64,000 bases of DNA from Winogradskyella eximia. Lineage in GTDB: Bacteria; Bacteroidota; Bacteroidia; Flavobacteriales; Flavobacteriaceae. A model generated the notes under the pieces. It worked only from the letters and a program-made list of their open reading frames with translations, did no database searches and was not told the origin of the DNA. A program made the translations under genes and the position numbers. This document shows, piece after piece, positions 25,973 to 36,700 of the stretch. Numbering within the stretch: position 1 is the first letter of the stretch; every line of letters starts with the position of its first letter. The stretch lies in assembly GCF_003386165.1 (NCBI RefSeq), contig NZ_QRDV01000002.1:1-64000 (forward strand). Reading direction: 5' to 3'.

Positions 25973-28900
25973 TTAATTAATTATTAATTTTTGAGTACGT
26001 TTTTCATTGGTATCAGATATTAACTTAATGATATAAATTCCTGATGATAATTGTGAAACATCTATAGAGTTTATTCTAGTACTACTATCTAAATCGTTAT
26101 TTATAAGCACTCTTCCGTTAAGATCGTACAATTCATAGCTAGTTTCTGTTTGTAACTGCCCTTCAATAATTATTGATTTTTCATTAGGTTTTTTGTAAAT
26201 ACTTAAACCAGCTAAATCTTCTTTAATTAAACCAAGTGTTTCCAATTCAAATCTTAAATAAAAACGGCCAATTCCAGAAATATCGCTTGGTGCTGTAAAC
26301 GTATAATTTTGGTTAGATAATAAGGTAAACGTATTGGTAAATCTATCTTCTAAATATACTTTAGTAGCATTAGGAAGTGTAGATTCTGAAATAGAAACAG
26401 TGACTTCTTCCCCTTGCAACGCATTTACACCAAGTGCTATTATAGTATTATTGATGGTTTGACTTCCTAAAGCTTGAATCGCCATAAATGATTCTGAATT
26501 ACTTTCTACTAAATTAGAGTAGACTGAGAATTCTGGTACATTGCCTTGAAACATAGCAGCATCATAACCTGGATCTAAACCTGAAGTTGCATTTTCGTTA
26601 AAATAAATAGCTGTGCTATAGGCTTCTAAAATTGTATTGTTGATTTGAAGATTAATGTAGCCTTCTGTAGAACCATTATTAGAACTTCTTCCTAATATAA
26701 AATCATCTGTTGCTCCTTTTACTCGCATTGCTGGTGTAAAAGATATTGTTCCACCTCCTGATTTTACTTTAACAAAGAATCCTTGTCCTGGCGCAATTAG
26801 TTGTCCTGTACTTAGATTATTTAAGATAGTCCATCCGTTAGTCGCATTTCCATCAAATCCATATATTGCTTGATAAGCACCTAAGTCTAACTGTGTTTTA
26901 TTAAGGTTAAAGAAAGTTGTGAAATCCATATAGGAAGGGTATGGGTTTCCTATTAAATTCCAACCGTTATAAGATCCAGAAGATTCTGTTATTGGTATTG
27001 TGAAACTACCTGTTTCTACATTACCCGTAAATGTAATGGTGGTTCCGCTAACACCATCTTCAGCAGCATCTCTTGCAGCTCTATAACCAACACCTTTGTC
27101 TAAAGTCGTAGCCGCATTGGTTGTTGTAGAATAGATTTGATAAGATCCTGTTGGCTCACTGAATGGTCCAAATAGTTTTTGTGTAGCATTGTTTGGATTC
27201 TCATAAATATTAGGGTTTACAGACGCAAAATCCCCAAAATTTTGACCTGAGAATGGTGATGACACTAAGTCGTTACCGGTAGCACCATTGCTATAAGCAT
27301 TTATGTGACGTTTATAAGAAACATTTCCGGTACTTGTCCCTTCAACAATTAAACTAGAATATTTAGTAGAAATAGATTCTAAAATTAGATCACCATTATT
27401 AACTAAATTTCCATTAACAGTTAAGCTCGCTCCTTCTTCAACAATAACAGATGCTCCACTTAAAATTTCTAAGTCATTAACTTCAACATCTTGATCTGCA
27501 GTTATGGTGTAAGTACCATCAGCGATAATCGTATTTTTAGTTCCAGTTGTGTCATTTGGATTATCTGTATTAATCCAAGAGCCGTTGCAATATAAAATTG
27601 AGTTAGCAGGTATGGTTACACCACAACTATTGCCAGGTGATAAATATTGAATTAATGTGGCTTTAGTTGTTGTTGCACTGTCGTTGTTACTATTAGCAAC
27701 ACCTCCTCTTCCTCTTAAATGAATGCTTACTAAGTCGTTAGTGCCGTCACTATAAACTTGGACTCTTAAAGCATCTGCTTCTATAGGATCAAAAGTTGGT
27801 CCTCCCCATTCAAAAATTCCGTCATCTATCCAGCCACCTTGACCTTGAGCAAGTGTCGTCCAAACTCCATCTTTTCTATAACTTATAATCCACATAGAAT
27901 CTGCTTGATCTTGGTTAGAATAAGAACCTCCAAATGTTACATAATTCATGTATTTTACATTTGGCCAATTTACTTGCCATTTAAAACCTTCATCTGCAGT
28001 AGGCTTTCCTAAATTCTCACCAAAACTAACTCCATATTCGTTGTATGCAGTAACTGTTTTATAATTATCTGTAACTGGATCATATAATATATCTCCAGGC
28101 ACTCCTCTACCATTAGTTGAAGAGCCATACAATATAGCTTCTGGTAGTAATGCTAAGTTTGAATTATCATCAGGACTATTATCAGGAAGACCTTCTAAAC
28201 TACATTGACTAGGCGCATCGAAAGCTCTCTCTACAGTGTAATCACATGCTTCAGCTGTAAAATGAGCAGATATATCTACATCTAATCCATCTGCGGCTAA
28301 ACCCGTAAGGGTTACAGTTTGTGGACTTGTACCAATAGGGAATGATTGTCCATTTACCATTAAAGAACCTGATGCAGGTGGAGAAACATATTCTACAATC
28401 AAGTCTTGAGAATACGTATCATCAATATCATTACATATAGTTTGAGTACCAACAGTTACATTTGTAATTGGACAATTTGCATTATAAAAGACAACCAATT
28501 TAGGAGAGTTATTTACAGATCCATTTCTAGATTCTGCGACACGTCTACCTGAACCTGAAACAATAAAAGTTACTGCATTTCCTACTTCCCAGCCTGGTTG
28601 GGTTATAATTTCATTAATAATAGATTGAAGATAAGGTGAACGTTGTTTATATCCGTTTTGCCCAATATAATCCCATGCTTCAACGTTACTCCAAGCTTCT
28701 GAATTAGAGGTTAGTGATCTTGATGAAATATTGTAAGAACTTGAGTTAAAGCCATTACTATCATCTGCTAATTCCCCATGGAAAGTTAAATTTGTCACGT
28801 CAGAACTTACCTCATCAGCTTGAAATTGAATATATGCTCGATGAATTGTTGCTCCTTTAGGAATACTAATATTATTAAACCTAAGACCAATAATTTGGTC

Positions 28901-30379
28901 ATAATTAGTTGCATTATCAGTATCGGTCACAAATTCTAAATCGCCACTAGTATAGCTTACAGCTCCAGTTGAAATAAACTCTTCTGCATCATCTCCAGAA
29001 GCTATAATTGAATAAGTTTCGTTAGTTGTAGATAATTCATCAACTCCTAGACAATTACAGTTACCGTCTTCTTCGTCATTTACTGTGGTTGGATCATTAT
29101 CATCACAGGCAACACCTCTTGGTGGGCAATTAACATCTGGTGTATTAGATATTGTTACAACGGCACCTGTTGAAGGTGAAAAAACATTTAAGTTTGCTGG
29201 TAGTGTAAATGGATCTGTGTTAGAAACTGATCCAACCGAACTCGCATTACTTACGTCGATTGTTCTTAATTCTATTTTAAGGGCATCTACAAATACGAGC
29301 TTAAACTGGTTAAATGATCCAGAGTTTCTTGTCCATGTTTTAACGTCATTTGCTGCTCTTAATGGTGCTCCCCAACAGCCTTCGCCTGTGTAAACAGTAC
29401 CGTTAATTTGTTCTATAACAAAACCTTCGTCATTTCCAGAATAAGCTGAAGGTTTTACAGGCCAAGTTGTTTTAGCAGTATGAGAATCGCAATCAACGAC
29501 TAAACGGACACCTTCATCATAGAAAAGTTGAGCCCAAGCATCATATTGATTATTGTTTTCAGCTTTCCATGATACGTGTGGACGCATTGGTTTATGATAC
29601 TGAGCCATTTTCCATTTCAAGTTAGGAGAAGCTGTAGATAGGTCATTTTCTAACCATGTTTTTTGATCACCTAAAACTGAAATTTCGGAATTTAAGGTGT
29701 AAGCTTTTATTAAATCATTACCAAATGTTACAGAATAATAAGAATCAGCATTAGGTGTGTCAAATAATTTGTAAATAGTTTCAGAATCTGTTTCGTGATT
29801 TCCTCTAGCAGGTATAATTGGGAACATTCTTCCATCACTTGCTATAGTTAATTGCCAATCATCAAACCAATCTTGCCATTCCCCAGATCCATTAGTATCC
29901 GTCATGTCTCCTGCAAAGAATATACCATGCGGTTTTAATTTAGAAACTAAAAGATTGGCAGCTTGTCTAGGTGTTCTATTGTTTCTAGAGTCTCCACCTG
30001 CAATAAAAGATAAACGACTAAGATCGTTCGGTGCTGTTCTAAACCAAAAACGTTGACTCGTACTATTGCTATCATTTATAACAAAATAATAGTTGGTGTT
30101 TGGAGTTAAGCCAGTAAGTCTTACAAAGCGATTATCCATGCCTTTGAAAGATTCTGTTCTATCAACGGTTTTAGTATTAGTGTATAATGTATGGTCTGTA
30201 CCATGATCCATTGTATCATAATAAACAACTGGTGAAGTGCCTGATATCTGATTCCAACCAATGGTAATCGTAGTAGATGGATCATCCATTATCATAATAC
30301 GATATTTATCATTATTAGCAAAACCTAAAGAAATACTCAATAAGAGTAGTAGATAGGTTAAATGTAATTTATATGTCAT
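25973..30379 (-). CDS. Giant secreted purple-acid-phosphatase-like protein with T9SS type A sorting domain
   Basis: A 1,468-residue exported protein. After the signal peptide (about 1-21) comes a fibronectin-like purple-acid-phosphatase N-domain (PSTTITIGWNQISG), then a metallophosphoesterase domain (about 120-350) with GGDSRNN, FFAGDMTD, ARGNHET, AQYHKPMRP and VVDCDSHTAK. A beta domain (about 450-620) and several lectin- or adhesin-like regions follow. The last 75 residues are a type A T9SS sorting domain (GLSIYKKPNEKSI ... GIYIIKLISDTNEKRTQKLIIN), so it is moved across the outer membrane and attached to the surface or released. The probable role is phosphate release from organic phosphate. 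The final GHxH motif is altered to CDSH, so activity should be tested. Its start overlaps the upstream membrane gene (ATGA). Confidence 0.88.
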   Translation of the reverse strand: MTYKLHLTYLLLLLSISLGFANNDKYRIMIMDDPSTTITIGWNQISGTSPVVYYDTMDHGTDHTLYTNTKTVDRTESFKGMDNRFVRLTGLTPNTNYYFVINDSNSTSQRFWFRTAPNDLSRLSFIAGGDSRNNRTPRQAANLLVSKLKPHGIFFAGDMTDTNGSGEWQDWFDDWQLTIASDGRMFPIIPARGNHETDSETIYKLFDTPNADSYYSVTFGNDLIKAYTLNSEISVLGDQKTWLENDLSTASPNLKWKMAQYHKPMRPHVSWKAENNNQYDAWAQLFYDEGVRLVVDCDSHTAKTTWPVKPSAYSGNDEGFVIEQINGTVYTGEGCWGAPLRAANDVKTWTRNSGSFNQFKLVFVDALKIELRTIDVSNASSVGSVSNTDPFTLPANLNVFSPSTGAVVTISNTPDVNCPPRGVACDDNDPTTVNDEEDGNCNCLGVDELSTTNETYSIIASGDDAEEFISTGAVSYTSGDLEFVTDTDNATNYDQIIGLRFNNISIPKGATIHRAYIQFQADEVSSDVTNLTFHGELADDSNGFNSSSYNISSRSLTSNSEAWSNVEAWDYIGQNGYKQRSPYLQSIINEIITQPGWEVGNAVTFIVSGSGRRVAESRNGSVNNSPKLVVFYNANCPITNVTVGTQTICNDIDDTYSQDLIVEYVSPPASGSLMVNGQSFPIGTSPQTVTLTGLAADGLDVDISAHFTAEACDYTVERAFDAPSQCSLEGLPDNSPDDNSNLALLPEAILYGSSTNGRGVPGDILYDPVTDNYKTVTAYNEYGVSFGENLGKPTADEGFKWQVNWPNVKYMNYVTFGGSYSNQDQADSMWIISYRKDGVWTTLAQGQGGWIDDGIFEWGGPTFDPIEADALRVQVYSDGTNDLVSIHLRGRGGVANSNNDSATTTKATLIQYLSPGNSCGVTIPANSILYCNGSWINTDNPNDTTGTKNTIIADGTYTITADQDVEVNDLEILSGASVIVEEGASLTVNGNLVNNGDLILESISTKYSSLIVEGTSTGNVSYKRHINAYSNGATGNDLVSSPFSGQNFGDFASVNPNIYENPNNATQKLFGPFSEPTGSYQIYSTTTNAATTLDKGVGYRAARDAAEDGVSGTTITFTGNVETGSFTIPITESSGSYNGWNLIGNPYPSYMDFTTFFNLNKTQLDLGAYQAIYGFDGNATNGWTILNNLSTGQLIAPGQGFFVKVKSGGGTISFTPAMRVKGATDDFILGRSSNNGSTEGYINLQINNTILEAYSTAIYFNENATSGLDPGYDAAMFQGNVPEFSVYSNLVESNSESFMAIQALGSQTINNTIIALGVNALQGEEVTVSISESTLPNATKVYLEDRFTNTFTLLSNQNYTFTAPSDISGIGRFYLRFELETLGLIKEDLAGLSIYKKPNEKSIIIEGQLQTETSYELYDLNGRVLINNDLDSSTRINSIDVSQLSSGIYIIKLISDTNEKRTQKLIIN

Positions 30380-31239
30380 GCTACGCGTATTTTAGGGGTT
30401 GTTTTGTTCATTTCTAGCAAAAGAACTATTAAGGGGATAATTCCATGTGCCAATCTGTAAACTGTTAGATAGGCAGAACCATGAATTGAACTTGATATAA
30501 AATCTATATTAAAACCAGATACTATTCTGGCAAAAGCTGTGGCAAAGCCCCAAATTATCATATACCATAATGCATATTTAGATAACTTAGGAACAAATAA
30601 TAAAAGCGCACATAAAACATCTAAAAAGCCAACAACAAATAAAAATTGTGTGGCTTGAGTTTCATTAACACCAAGAATTATAATTGTCATATCTATAAAA
30701 TGACCAGGACGATACGGAAATCCCATAGCTAATAAACCATGAGGAATAAAGGTGAGGCCTATGGCAATCTTTAAACCATTGATTAATTTTTTATTATTTG
30801 AATCTATTCTAATATTTTTCCATAACAGAAATGGTGCCGATAATTGAATGCTCATTTCAAAAAGTTGCAGAAAATCATAGTTTCTATCTTTTACCATACA
30901 TATTCCAAGAAGGATTAATAGAAAAAGACCTAATCCCATTATAAAACGTTTTGGTTTTATCCATTTTATTTTGTCCCAAAACAAACTGAACAAAGCGGCT
31001 ATTAAGAATATTAAACTATTAAGTTTTGTGAATCTTTCTATCCAACTATCTACTGTTGTGCTTGTTGCGTAGTCATACCATGTATAATTAAAAAGACCTT
31101 CGACAATAGGAGTTAATAAACTCTCATCCCATAGAATAGCTCTATATGGACCACCAAAAAAATACAACTGATATGCTCTACCGATAAAAACGGTAAAAGC
31201 ACATATTTTAATGAGTGATATTAATTTCAGTTTATTCAT
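30376..31239 (-). CDS. Polytopic membrane protein coupled to the phosphatase
   Basis: A 287-residue protein with about seven predicted membrane helices (near 10-25, 70-90, 100-118, 130-142, 155-172, 195-222 and 262-280). The pattern GLTFIPHGLLAMGFPYRPGHFIDM and the helix spacing are reminiscent of DoxX-like proteins, but I am not sure of the family. It precedes the exported phosphatase and overlaps its start by 4 bases (ATGA), so the two are translated together. It may handle a membrane step for the product or be a redox or uptake partner. Confidence 0.7.
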   Translation of the reverse strand: MNKLKLISLIKICAFTVFIGRAYQLYFFGGPYRAILWDESLLTPIVEGLFNYTWYDYATSTTVDSWIERFTKLNSLIFLIAALFSLFWDKIKWIKPKRFIMGLGLFLLILLGICMVKDRNYDFLQLFEMSIQLSAPFLLWKNIRIDSNNKKLINGLKIAIGLTFIPHGLLAMGFPYRPGHFIDMTIIILGVNETQATQFLFVVGFLDVLCALLLFVPKLSKYALWYMIIWGFATAFARIVSGFNIDFISSSIHGSAYLTVYRLAHGIIPLIVLLLEMNKTTPKIRVA

Positions 31240-31809
31240 ACGGAGCGGTTAAAATTAGCCATTTCAATACCAAATAAATTTTATAATCGACTAATTGAAT
31301 ATAAATCCTTTGAATTGGTGAATTTTAACAAATTATGCTTTCTTAAACCCTTTAAAACATTGAATTTACAATTAAAAAATACGATTCAAGTTTATATAAG
31401 TTTACTGATTTTTAGAGTCAAATATTTCAGTGAAGTCACAACCTTTAGTCACTTATTTGATGAACTACAATTTTATACGTTAAACGTATCAATTATTCTA
31501 AAACTCTAACATTTAAAATTTAGAATAATAAAGAATTAATAAGACAATTATATTGTCTGTTAACATATACATAAGTGATTCTATTTAAAGCAAAAATAAT
31601 AGATAGTTTTAATTTTTTAAATATTGTGTTAAGTGACTGTATTTTAGATTTTTAATAGCTTCTATTTAATACATTAATTGGGCGCGTTTTTTGATTATAA
31701 ATAGAATAAAGTAAGAGATCAAAAATTTCAAAAAGTGTCAAAAAAATGTAAAATAACTGTCAACTCTTCTAAATTGTCACAGAATTGTATGTTATTTACA
31801 TTAATATAT
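31240..31809. other. Long AT-rich divergent intergenic region
   Basis: About 570 bases between the minus-strand membrane protein gene and the plus-strand regulator. I see no RNA gene and no convincing protein. A 64-codon plus frame at 31315-31509 has low-complexity composition and is judged spurious. The last 75 bases hold repeats described separately (31736-31802). Confidence 0.6.
31736..31802 (+). promoter_or_regulatory. Repeat cluster just upstream of the membrane regulator gene
   Basis: AATGTAAAATAAC (31745-31757) is nearly the reverse complement of GTTATTTACATT (31791-31802), with one extra A. Three TGTCA direct repeats sit at 31736, 31758 and 31775. The cluster ends 8 bases before the chosen start codon. 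It could be an autoregulatory operator; the role is inferred. Confidence 0.4.
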
Positions 31810-32673
31810 ATGAAGCGTATTCTCTTTTACTCAATAGAAAAAATATTTATTTGCTTAGTAATTGTTTTGTTATCTTCTTGTTCTTCTGTAGAGCACGAAG
31901 ATTTTTCTAAGCGTACTAAAATAGCATTGCGAGATGTTGGTAATCAATTGTTGTTATCTAATCAAGATTCTACATCTCTAATATTGCCGGTTTTGGAATT
32001 AAACTCAAATACGTTTCAAATATCTTTTAGTAATCCTTTAGCTTTTGAGCCAAGTACTTTGGTGTCTATAATTCAAAAAAGTTTTAAATCTGCACAGTTA
32101 CCAGAACAGTATAGGGTAGAGGTTTTACAATGTAATGATTTAGAAGTTGCTTATAGCTATCAAATTACTGATAATAAGGAAAGAACAATTATTCCTTGTT
32201 CTGGCAGACATTTACCAAACGCTTGTTACTTGATAGAGATACAATTTACAAATAGACCATTAAGTTTTGAAAACCATCAATTGATTTCTTTTACTATTAT
32301 TTTTCTTGGACTATTAGGTATTGGGTATTTATTTTTTAATAAAACAAAAGATAAAAGGTTGAAATCAGAAAATGGAGTCAGCGAAAAAATAGGCAGTTAT
32401 TACTTTTATCCAGAACAAAATAAACTCGTTAAGGAAGAAAAAGAGATCGCTTTGTCTAAAAAAGAATGCGAATTATTAGCCCTTTTTGTAGCACACCCAA
32501 ATCAAATTATTAAACGTGATGAACTTACCAAACGTGTATGGGAAGATAATGGCGTTTTTGTCGGTAGAAGCTTAGATACATATATCTCGAAACTACGAAA
32601 GAAACTGAAATCAGATACCTCCGTAAAATTAACTAATGTGCACGGAGTAGGATATAAGTTAGAAATAGACTAG
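31810..32673 (+). CDS. Membrane-tethered winged-helix transcriptional regulator
   Basis: 287 residues from the ATG at 31810. I prefer this to the in-frame ATG at 31735, because a signal/anchor with lipobox-like LSSC (Cys24) then starts the protein. A periplasmic domain of about 155 residues follows (with Cys near 110-145, possibly disulfide-bonded), then one membrane helix (LISFTIIFLGLLGIGYLFF, about 182-200), a strongly basic stop-transfer, and a C-terminal OmpR-type winged helix (SKKECELLALFVAHPNQIIKRDELTKRVW ... GRSLDTYISKLRKKL). This is a ToxR-like one-component layout: outside sensing, inside DNA binding, without a kinase. It lies next to and converges on the T9SS adhesin locus, a plausible target. 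Confidence 0.82.
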   Translation: MKRILFYSIEKIFICLVIVLLSSCSSVEHEDFSKRTKIALRDVGNQLLLSNQDSTSLILPVLELNSNTFQISFSNPLAFEPSTLVSIIQKSFKSAQLPEQYRVEVLQCNDLEVAYSYQITDNKERTIIPCSGRHLPNACYLIEIQFTNRPLSFENHQLISFTIIFLGLLGIGYLFFNKTKDKRLKSENGVSEKIGSYYFYPEQNKLVKEEKEIALSKKECELLALFVAHPNQIIKRDELTKRVWEDNGVFVGRSLDTYISKLRKKLKSDTSVKLTNVHGVGYKLEID

Positions 32674-32691
32674 CAATAAAAATCCTAAATA

Positions 32692-33675
32692 TTATCTATA
32701 ATAACTCTGACTCGTTCCTCTTGTACAAGCACAATTGCTTACACCTTGTAAAAAATCTATTCCTATAGTTACCATGTGTGTACCAGAATTATAGCCAGAT
32801 AAATCGTTTATGGTGAGTTGATAAGAATATGCAAAAAACCACTTGTTAAATGTAATTCCAGCCATCGGACCAACATTTAAAGGTTTAAAAAACTGATCAT
32901 TAAGAAAACGGTAAGATGCTCCAACAAAATAATAATCACCTTTTCTGTTAAACTTCCTGTACTTAAAATTTACGTCTGTGCTAGAACGTTTATCACTATC
33001 AAACATTTGAAAAAATAAAGATGGCTCAAATTCCACATCTTTATTTTGCTTACTTTTTATAACCAGACCTGTATATAATTGATAATTTAATAATTGAATT
33101 GGTTCTACTCCTTCATATTTATCAATATCTTTTTTCATGATGTTATTAGCATTCAAACTCAAATAGAATGCTTTCCATCTGTATAAAATACCAGCATCAA
33201 AGTTGTTATTTGAAAGACCTCTGTCGTTTGTAATCGCAGGATCTAATATTGGAATTTCATAAGTGGTATTAAAGTCTTCAATAGCTACTCTAAAGTTATT
33301 AATGTTATAAGATAATCCAAAAGATAGATATTGCTTAGATTTATAATCTAAAGTTAAGTGATGCGCAAACGAAAATTTAACCCCTTTTTGAATTGTATTT
33401 CCATTTCTATCATTGTAAGCTGATATTCCAACACCAGAACGATTTCCTATTCTAAAATCACCATAAACGGATTGATTATCAGGTGCGTTTTTTATCCCAA
33501 CCCATTGCGTTAATCCGTTGGCTCTAATTTTTAGATTATCTCCAATTCCTGCATAAGTAGGTGATATAACAAAATCATTATCTGCTAAGTATTGTGTAAA
33601 TACAGGTAAGTTTAATTCTTGTCCATAACTCTGTGCAAGGACCAAAAAAAGAATATATAGTGTGATTTTTTTCAT
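32692..33675 (-). CDS. PorP/SprF family type IX secretion protein
   Basis: A 327-residue outer-membrane barrel protein of usual family length. A signal peptide (to SYGQ) is followed by the typical LPVFTQYLADNDFVISPTYAGIGDNLKIRAN opening and repeated barrel strands. PorP/SprF proteins sit in the outer membrane and help export or anchor specific type B CTD cargo; SprF serves the gliding adhesin SprB in Flavobacterium johnsoniae. It is the last gene of the operon, 26 bases after the giant adhesin, which is probably its client. The C-terminus holds two extra cysteines (NCAC). Its stop is 18 bases from the convergent regulator gene. Confidence 0.92.
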   Translation of the reverse strand: MKKITLYILFLVLAQSYGQELNLPVFTQYLADNDFVISPTYAGIGDNLKIRANGLTQWVGIKNAPDNQSVYGDFRIGNRSGVGISAYNDRNGNTIQKGVKFSFAHHLTLDYKSKQYLSFGLSYNINNFRVAIEDFNTTYEIPILDPAITNDRGLSNNNFDAGILYRWKAFYLSLNANNIMKKDIDKYEGVEPIQLLNYQLYTGLVIKSKQNKDVEFEPSLFFQMFDSDKRSSTDVNFKYRKFNRKGDYYFVGASYRFLNDQFFKPLNVGPMAGITFNKWFFAYSYQLTINDLSGYNSGTHMVTIGIDFLQGVSNCACTRGTSQSYYR

Positions 33676-33701
33676 AATGTTATCTTTTTGTGTTCTTGCT
33701 A

Positions 33702-36700
33702 TTATCTGTATAGTGTAAAATGTCCAACAAATTCTTTATCATGTGACGAGTCATTTGTTTTAACAACAAACCAATAATCTCCCATCGGTAATTCTTTGCC
33801 ATTATATTTACCGTCCCAAACTTCACCAACATGATATTGGGCTACTTTTCGTCCGTAGCGATCAAAAATATCGTAGGTTAGGTTCGGATAATTTTCTGTA
33901 CAACCAGGAGACCAAGTATCGTAAGAACCATCTCCGTTTGGCGTAAACCAGTTTGGAATACAAATATCCTCAAACTCTAATTCTATTTGTGCTGTAGCAT
34001 AGCAACCAGAGCTATCAGTTACGGTTACAGTATACAGACCTGATTCAAAAATGATATAAGAATTTGTATCACCATAATCTTCGTCGTTCATTGTAAATTG
34101 ATATCCACCTTCACCACCTGAAGCCGTCGCTATAAATTCGTTAAGCTCTCCTTCTGTTAAGGTTAAGGTAATTGGATCAGTTGCTTCAATATCGAAGAAT
34201 TCTGTAGATTGAATACAGCCATTAGTATGTCTAACTTCTATAATATGATCTGTCCCTACAGGTACATTATAAAAGATGTTACTTTCTTGATAAGTTCCAC
34301 CATTTAATGAGTAATCTAATTGAGAAAGATCTTCAATAGAAGCATCAACTGTAACCGTAACCGCATTTCCTTGTGTATTATTTTCACAAATGTTTTCAAT
34401 TAAAATCTCTGGTAAAATGCTAACTGATTCTGGGAATGTAATATTCCACTCAGATTCGCAACCTTCAGCATCTCTAACAAACACAATATGGTCTCCACCA
34501 ACTAAATCTGTAAAATCAAATTCGGTTTGTGTAGCATTTCCTGTTGTATAGACTCCTTCGTAATCGTCTAAACTTACACTATATGGCAATGTTCCTCCAG
34601 AAATAGCGATACTAAATTCTCCATCAGCATTTCCTGTACAAACTTCAGGGAAGAAAGAATCTGCCACGATACTTAATATCACAGGATCTGGTTCAGAGAT
34701 TTCGAAGTTAAATGTTAAATAACATCCTAATTCATCTTGAACAATGATTTCGTAATTTCCTGGAGATAAATTTTCAAACGTATTTGTCTCAAAAAACTGA
34801 TTGAGTTGTGGTGAGATAGCATATCTAATAGTTCCAGTACCTCCCGTAGCTGTAATTTCAACCATTCCGTTATTATTCCCTGCACAACTTACATTGTTTA
34901 CAATAATAGTGGCATCAATCGGAGCATCTGGTTCTGTAATACTAATTGGTGCAGATGTGGCTTCACAATCTCCACTTTCTACATACACTACATAGTTTCC
35001 GGCAAAGAGTTCTGTGAAATATCCAGGTGTCGTTTGAGTCGCTGTTACAGGATTTCCTAAATTATCTTGTAACGTGTAAGTGTAATTACCTAAGCCACCT
35101 ATAGCAGTTGCTAAAATTGATCCGTTGTTGTCTCCAGCACAATTAATAGTTGGGTTAGAGGATTGTAAGGTTACCTCTAAAGTTGGTAATGGATCTACAG
35201 TAATTTCATTAGAAATATTGGTAACACAACCGTTAGCGTCTCTTACAAAATAAGAATAAGTACCATCTGAAACATTAAACGTTGTTGAGGTTGAGAAAGT
35301 TCCTAAAATTGGTGTAAATGAGGCATTTTCACTATAAGAATATATACCAGTACCACCTGTAGCACTTAGAGTTAATGTAGATTCTGTTAAACAAGTTTGT
35401 GTTGTTGTTCTTACTAGGCTCGCTTCAATAGGAGTTGGCTCAGTAATAACAATGTTAACAGAAGAAAACTCACAATCAAAACCATCCGTAATTCTTACAA
35501 AATAAGTACCAGGACCTAAGTTTTCAAATACATTAGAGGTTTGAGGACCAGAAACACTTGGTGTTGGTAGAAGAGTATTTAAAGTATACGTGTAATTTGT
35601 GCCTTGTCCACCAGTAACATTAGTAATAGTAATGCTTGCATCTTGATCTCCAAAACAAGATAAAACAGTTGTATTTGGAGTAAAGGTAGCATTGATAGGT
35701 GTTGGTGTTTCTAAAGTGATCGTTTCCGAAACGATACAACCTCCTGCATCCATAACGTTAACAGTATAGTCGCCAGCTGAAAGACCTGTAAATGATCCGT
35801 TAGAAGAATAGGCAACTGTAGCATCACCTGTTAATTCATATTGATAATCTCCCCAACCACCTGTTGCAACAGATGTAATTGTACCTTCATTGTCATTACA
35901 AGTTACGTTTGAAGTTTCCGAAACACTAAGTGTCATAGCTTCTAATGGTGATACAATAGTAACATTTGTGATTGCCGAACAGAATGGAATATCAGTTTCT
36001 GTAATTTCTACAGTAAATGTTCCTGCTTCCATACCAGTTACTGTTTCAGGATTAGTAGAGGTGTTAGCATTTACAATTCCTGTAACAGATGTTCCTGAGC
36101 TATTAAATACTTCATAAGTATACGCTCCAGAATAATTTTCAATATTGATATCAAATGATCCTGAGTTGTCACCAAAACAAGTAATTTCATTTGGAGTTAA
36201 TGTAAATACAGGAGATACAGCTTCAGAAACTGAAATTGAAACGTCTTCAGTACAAGAGGTTACTGTATCTGTGATAGTTATGGTATAACTTCCAGATGGT
36301 ACACCAGAAAAAACATTTCCTGTAATACTAATAGAAGCTGGGTTTGGAAGAATGCTGTAAGCATACGATCCAGATCCACCAGAACCTGTAATGGTAATTT
36401 CACCATCATCATTATTACAAGATGGTAATGCTGTAATTTCTGGAGTTAAAGCAATAGGAGCTACAACATTTAAAGAAACGGTGTTACCACAACCATTGAT
36501 ATCTTTTATAGCTACAGTATGTGTACCAGAATATAAGTTTGAAATTGAAAAAGGAAAGGTTTGAGTTTGAAACGCACCTCCATTAATACTCACACTGTAA
36601 GGTGGTATTCCAACCATATCTAGTGTCACGTCTATTTCAAATTCACCTTCTACAACCGTACATTGATTGTTTATAGTTGCTGAAATAGCAGGTGTTGGAT

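Noticed and set aside
31315-31509. A 64-codon plus-strand gene
   Set aside because: Low-complexity hydrophobic composition in AT-rich DNA; no promoter or family; treated as chance.
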